Origin: Gemmatimonas sp. | GTDB lineage: Bacteria; Gemmatimonadota; Gemmatimonadetes; Gemmatimonadales; Gemmatimonadaceae | Direction: 5' to 3' | NCBI RefSeq assembly: GCF_021298855.1 | Contig: NZ_JAJTHI010000032.1 | Location: 56,584-120,583, forward strand | DNA: 64,000 nt | In this document: positions 61,216 to 64,000 of the stretch, in pieces | Layout: every line of letters begins with the position of its first letter | Position numbering within the stretch: the first letter of the stretch is position 1 | Notes under the pieces: generated by a model | Told to the model about the DNA's origin: nothing | Seen by the model: the letters and a program-made list of their open reading frames with translations, nothing else | Database searches by the model: none | Translations under genes and position numbers: made by a program

Positions 61216-62568
61216 ATGCTTCCCGCGTTCACCACCCCCGCCCTCGACCTGCTCCTCGATCGCGTCACGCACACCGAACGATTTGGCGAGTACGGGCGCG
61301 TTACCCGCGTCGTCGGCCTCGTCATCGAAGCCACCGGCATCGACGCCGGGCTCGGATCGCTGTGCCGCATCACCAGCCACTCGCGCGATCGGTCGGTGCT
61401 TGCCGAAGTGGTCGGGTTCAACGAGCGCAGCGTCCTGCTCATGCCGCTCGGGGAGCTCGACGGACTGCACGCCGGCGCAAGTGTACAGCCGCTCGGGCGC
61501 TCGTTCGGCGTCGACGTGGGCCCCGGGCTGCTCGGCCGCGTCCTCAACGGCCTCGGTCATCCCATCGACGGCAAGGGCAAGCTCGATACGGTGGAGCGGG
61601 TGCCGCTCTCGGCCGAGCCCCCCAATCCGCTGCAGCGCGAAACCATTGATCGCCCCCTCGAGACCGGCGTGCGCGCCATCGACGGGCTGCTCACCATCGG
61701 GCGCGGCCAGCGTGTGGGCATCTTCGCCGGGTCCGGGGTGGGCAAGAGCACCATGCTCGGCATGATCGCGCGTCATGCACAGGCCGACGTGAACGTGATT
61801 GCCCTGCTTGGCGAGCGCGGCCGCGAAGTGCGCGAGTTCCTCGAGCATGCGCTCGGCGCCGAGGGCCTCGCCCGCTCCGTCGTCATCGTGGCCACCGGTG
61901 ATCAGGCCGCGCTGGTGCGCGCCCGCGGGGCGCTCGTGGCCACGGCCATCGCGGAGTACTTCCGCGATCAGGGCAAGCAGGTGCTGCTCATGGTGGACTC
62001 GGTCACGCGCGTCGCCATGGCATGGCGCGAGATCGGTCTCGCCACGGGCGAACCGCCCACGACCAAGGGCTATCCGCCATCGGTGTTCGCCAACCTGCCC
62101 CGGCTGCTCGAGCGCGCCGGCAACGGTGAGCGCGGCGGCATCACCGGCATCTACACCGTGCTCGTGGACGGCGACGATTTCAATGAGCCGGTCGCCGACG
62201 CCACCCGTTCGATCCTTGATGGACACATCGTGCTCACCCGGCGCCTCGCGGCCCAGCATCACTTCCCGGCCATCGACGTGCTCGATTCCAAGAGCCGCGT
62301 GAAGGATCACATCACCAGTGAGGTCCAGCAACGTGCCGGTGGGGCGATGCTGCGCCTGGAGGCCGCCTACCGGGAAAAGGAGGACCTGATCATGGTCGGC
62401 GCCTACCAGAAGGGCAGCGACCCGTACGTGGACGCGGCCATTGCCTATCGGCACAAGGTCCTCGAGTTCCTGCAGCAGCGCCCCGACGAGATCACGCACT
62501 ACGGCGACACGTACGCGCAGCTGACGCAGATCGCCGACGCGATCGACGCGTCGGTGCGCCGTCGCTAG
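61216..62568 (+). CDS. fliI: FliI, flagellum-specific ATPase
   Basis: 450 residues. Walker A GIFAGSGVGKST, Walker B VLLMVDSVTR, and the FliI/SctN signature PPTTKGYPPSVFANLPRLLERAG. Rotary-type ATPase of the type III export apparatus, in a hexamer below FlhA. Confidence 0.97.
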   Translation: MLPAFTTPALDLLLDRVTHTERFGEYGRVTRVVGLVIEATGIDAGLGSLCRITSHSRDRSVLAEVVGFNERSVLLMPLGELDGLHAGASVQPLGRSFGVDVGPGLLGRVLNGLGHPIDGKGKLDTVERVPLSAEPPNPLQRETIDRPLETGVRAIDGLLTIGRGQRVGIFAGSGVGKSTMLGMIARHAQADVNVIALLGERGREVREFLEHALGAEGLARSVVIVATGDQAALVRARGALVATAIAEYFRDQGKQVLLMVDSVTRVAMAWREIGLATGEPPTTKGYPPSVFANLPRLLERAGNGERGGITGIYTVLVDGDDFNEPVADATRSILDGHIVLTRRLAAQHHFPAIDVLDSKSRVKDHITSEVQQRAGGAMLRLEAAYREKEDLIMVGAYQKGSDPYVDAAIAYRHKVLEFLQQRPDEITHYGDTYAQLTQIADAIDASVRRR

Positions 62569-62578
62569 GCCACGAGCG

Positions 62579-63055
62579 GTGAGCTTCCGTTTCCGATTAC
62601 AGCGCCTCCTCGAGCTGCGCGAACAGCACGAACAGGCGAAGGCCCGCGAGCTCGCGGCCGCGCAGGACGTGGCGGAGCAGGCCGAGCAGGCGCGGGAGGC
62701 CATTGCCGCCCTGCGCGCCGACTCGCACGCCCATGTGCACCGCGCCACGCGCCGCGAAACGCGAATTGGCCATCTCCAGCAGCTTGGCACGGTTCTCGCC
62801 TCTCTCGACGAACGGCTGGTGCTCGCCACCGACGTTTGCCGGCAGGCCGACGAAGGGGTCGAGGCAGCCCAGAAGACACTCGAGGAAGCGGCGCGAGACC
62901 GGCGCGTCCTCGACCGACTGAAGGAGCGTCACACCGATGTGTGGCGTACGGAAGAAGCGGCGCGGGACCGGGTGCGAATGGACGAAGCGGCCCTCACCCA
63001 GTTTGCGCGCAAGCAGGAAGAAACGACCACTGCCCCGGCAGAGAATGCCGGATGA
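62579..63055 (+). CDS. fliJ: FliJ, export chaperone and ATPase stalk
   Basis: 158 residues from a GTG 10 nt after the fliI stop. Almost all coiled coil, as in FliJ: SFRFRLQRLLELREQHEQAKARELAAAQDVAEQ. Acts as a stalk between the FliI hexamer and FlhA. Confidence 0.88.
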   Translation: MSFRFRLQRLLELREQHEQAKARELAAAQDVAEQAEQAREAIAALRADSHAHVHRATRRETRIGHLQQLGTVLASLDERLVLATDVCRQADEGVEAAQKTLEEAARDRRVLDRLKERHTDVWRTEEAARDRVRMDEAALTQFARKQEETTTAPAENAG

Positions 63056-63079
63056 CCCCTCCACGACCGGAATGATTTG

Positions 63080-63745
63080 ATGAAGGCGATGCTCATCCCG
63101 ATAGCGATCGGACTGCTGGCAGGCCTCGGCGGCGGATCGGGGTACGCGTACATGAAGGCCGCTGCCACATTCGCCGCCGATTCGGCGCGTATCGCGGCGA
63201 TGGCCCAGGCAAAGGCCGACTCGGCGGCACACGACAGCACCGGCCACGCTGCCAGCGCGGACAGCGCGCGCGCTGCGGCCGACAGTGCCGCGTTGGCCGA
63301 GCAGGCGCTGATGACACCGGCCGACAGCCTGCGTGCCCTCGAAGCCGCGCGACAGAGCGGTGCGGCCCACGCACCGGCCGCGCACGGCGCAGCCGCGAAG
63401 GCCCCGGTCGCCATGACCCGGGCCGCCACCGCGGCGTCGGCTGCCGCCCCCGCCGCGAAGCCGGCACCCGACGCCAAACCAACGGCGGCCAGCACGGCCA
63501 GCACGGCAGCGGCGGCGAAGGCCGCGCGGGATCAGGCCTTCCAGACCACGCTCCCGGAGGCGCGGCTTGCCAAGATCTTCGGCGCCATGACGCCCAAGGA
63601 TGCGGCCAAGGTGCTCGAGCAGATGACCGACGGGGACATTCGCGCCATCCTCACCATGATGAGCGACCGCCAGGCCGCCGCCATCCTCTCCACTCTGCCG
63701 GCATCGCGCTCGGCCGCCATCACCAAGGGCGCCGTCAAGCCATGA
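63080..63745 (+). CDS. MotE-like protein (MgtE-N-type domain with membrane anchor)
   Basis: 221 residues from ATG 63080. An N-terminal membrane segment (LIPIAIGLLAGLGGGSGYAY), about 110 residues of Ala/Ser/Asp low-complexity linker, then LAKIFGAMTPKDAAKVLEQMTDGDIRAILTMMSDRQAAAILSTLPASRSAAI, the MgtE-N-like domain that defines MotE. MotE chaperones MotC in some alphaproteobacteria; in this position, after fliJ, the family is common in other phyla too. It overlaps the next gene by ATGA. Confidence 0.8.
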   Translation: MKAMLIPIAIGLLAGLGGGSGYAYMKAAATFAADSARIAAMAQAKADSAAHDSTGHAASADSARAAADSAALAEQALMTPADSLRALEAARQSGAAHAPAAHGAAAKAPVAMTRAATAASAAAPAAKPAPDAKPTAASTASTAAAAKAARDQAFQTTLPEARLAKIFGAMTPKDAAKVLEQMTDGDIRAILTMMSDRQAAAILSTLPASRSAAITKGAVKP

Positions 63746-64000
63746 GCAACAGGCCTGTGATGTCGCCGGCGCATCGGGCGGACAGCTATCAGCCCGCACG
63801 TGCCGATCGCCGGGGCCTGGTGCCCCGCGCCGAGCGGGTCGGACACCGTGATGGCGTGCAGGACGGCCTGTCGCCTGCCGCCGACGACGGGACCCCGGCC
63901 GCCGACCGGACGGCATTTGCGCAGCTGCTTGCCCTGCTGGCAGGCCAGAACGATGTGCGGCACCCCGATCCGGTGCCGCCGCGTGCGGAAGCGGACATCG
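63742..64000 (+). CDS. Start of a probable FliK hook-length control gene (partial)
   Basis: Only the first 86 codons fall in the window. The N-terminus is polar and disordered (MSNRPVMSPAHRADSYQPARADRRG...) with a short helix (FAQLLALLAGQN). FliK proteins begin this way and usually follow fliJ/motE genes, but the diagnostic C-terminal domain is outside. Confidence 0.5.
   Translation, partial: MSNRPVMSPAHRADSYQPARADRRGLVPRAERVGHRDGVQDGLSPAADDGTPAADRTAFAQLLALLAGQNDVRHPDPVPPRAEADI

Overview
The window is GC-rich, densely coded and carries no mobile element, CRISPR array, rRNA or tRNA that I could recognise. A diderm cell plan (TonB-dependent receptor, lipoproteins, many Tat signals), a GH13/GH77 maltodextrin cluster, TldD/PmbA, paired M20 peptidases and a compact polar-type flagellar locus suggest a soil or freshwater bacterium of the Gemmatimonadota (Gemmatimonas-like). 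This placement is inferred from gene content and style, not from a marker gene.

Layout. 1-3798: a translationally coupled maltodextrin unit (4-alpha-glucanotransferase end, MFS sugar transporter, secreted GH13 amylase). 3823-11784: a small membrane protein, a Tat-exported DsrE-like protein, a PmbA/TldD pair in which only TldD has a Tat signal, an M20 peptidase, and a sodium:solute symporter preceded by a 31-residue membrane peptide. 11785-12140: a striking repeat array (four 14-bp units, eight 12-bp units, four inverted 14-bp units). 12141-19176: 2-oxoglutarate dehydrogenase E1 with a PIG-L/LmbE deacetylase, a GAF histidine kinase and a DUF2256 protein. 19214-24836: an M20 dipeptidase and a thiamine-uptake locus (TPP riboswitch, TonB receptor, PnuC-type permease, NadR-like kinase). 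24905-43245: housekeeping and accessory genes, including an RlmL-like methyltransferase, a PAS-GGDEF-EAL protein, MsrPQ, an aldo/keto reductase, an ABC-2 exporter with lipoprotein adaptor, SufE, a CDGSH protein, PlsC, an SDR/DHDPS-like pair, an SPFH protein, a TIGR01777 epimerase and AlkA.

43411-64000 is a flagellar and chemotaxis island. The left half runs leftward: a short CheA without a CheW domain, CheZ, CheY, FlgM, FliS, FliD, flagellin, FliW and FlgL. A TPR-glycosyltransferase lies on the opposite strand beside flagellin. The right half runs rightward: a sigma-54 activator, then flgB-flgC-orf-fliE-fliF-fliG-fliH-fliI-fliJ-motE-like-fliK-like, running off the end. Promoter-like sequences fit a cascade: sigma-28-like boxes (CCGATA cores) before flgM, cheA, fliS, flagellin, flgL and the activator, and a near-consensus sigma-54 site before flgB next to the activator gene.

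Two further patterns stand out. Several first-in-unit genes have a TAnnYT-type box only 3-6 nt before ATG and no Shine-Dalgarno, which suggests leaderless transcripts. Convergent or transcript-end gaps carry long imperfect inverted repeats, two of which share the same outer sequence. No single locus is clearly a new defence or metabolic system; the repeat structures, the probable leaderless promoters, the thiamine locus and the CheW-less CheA are the parts most worth following up.
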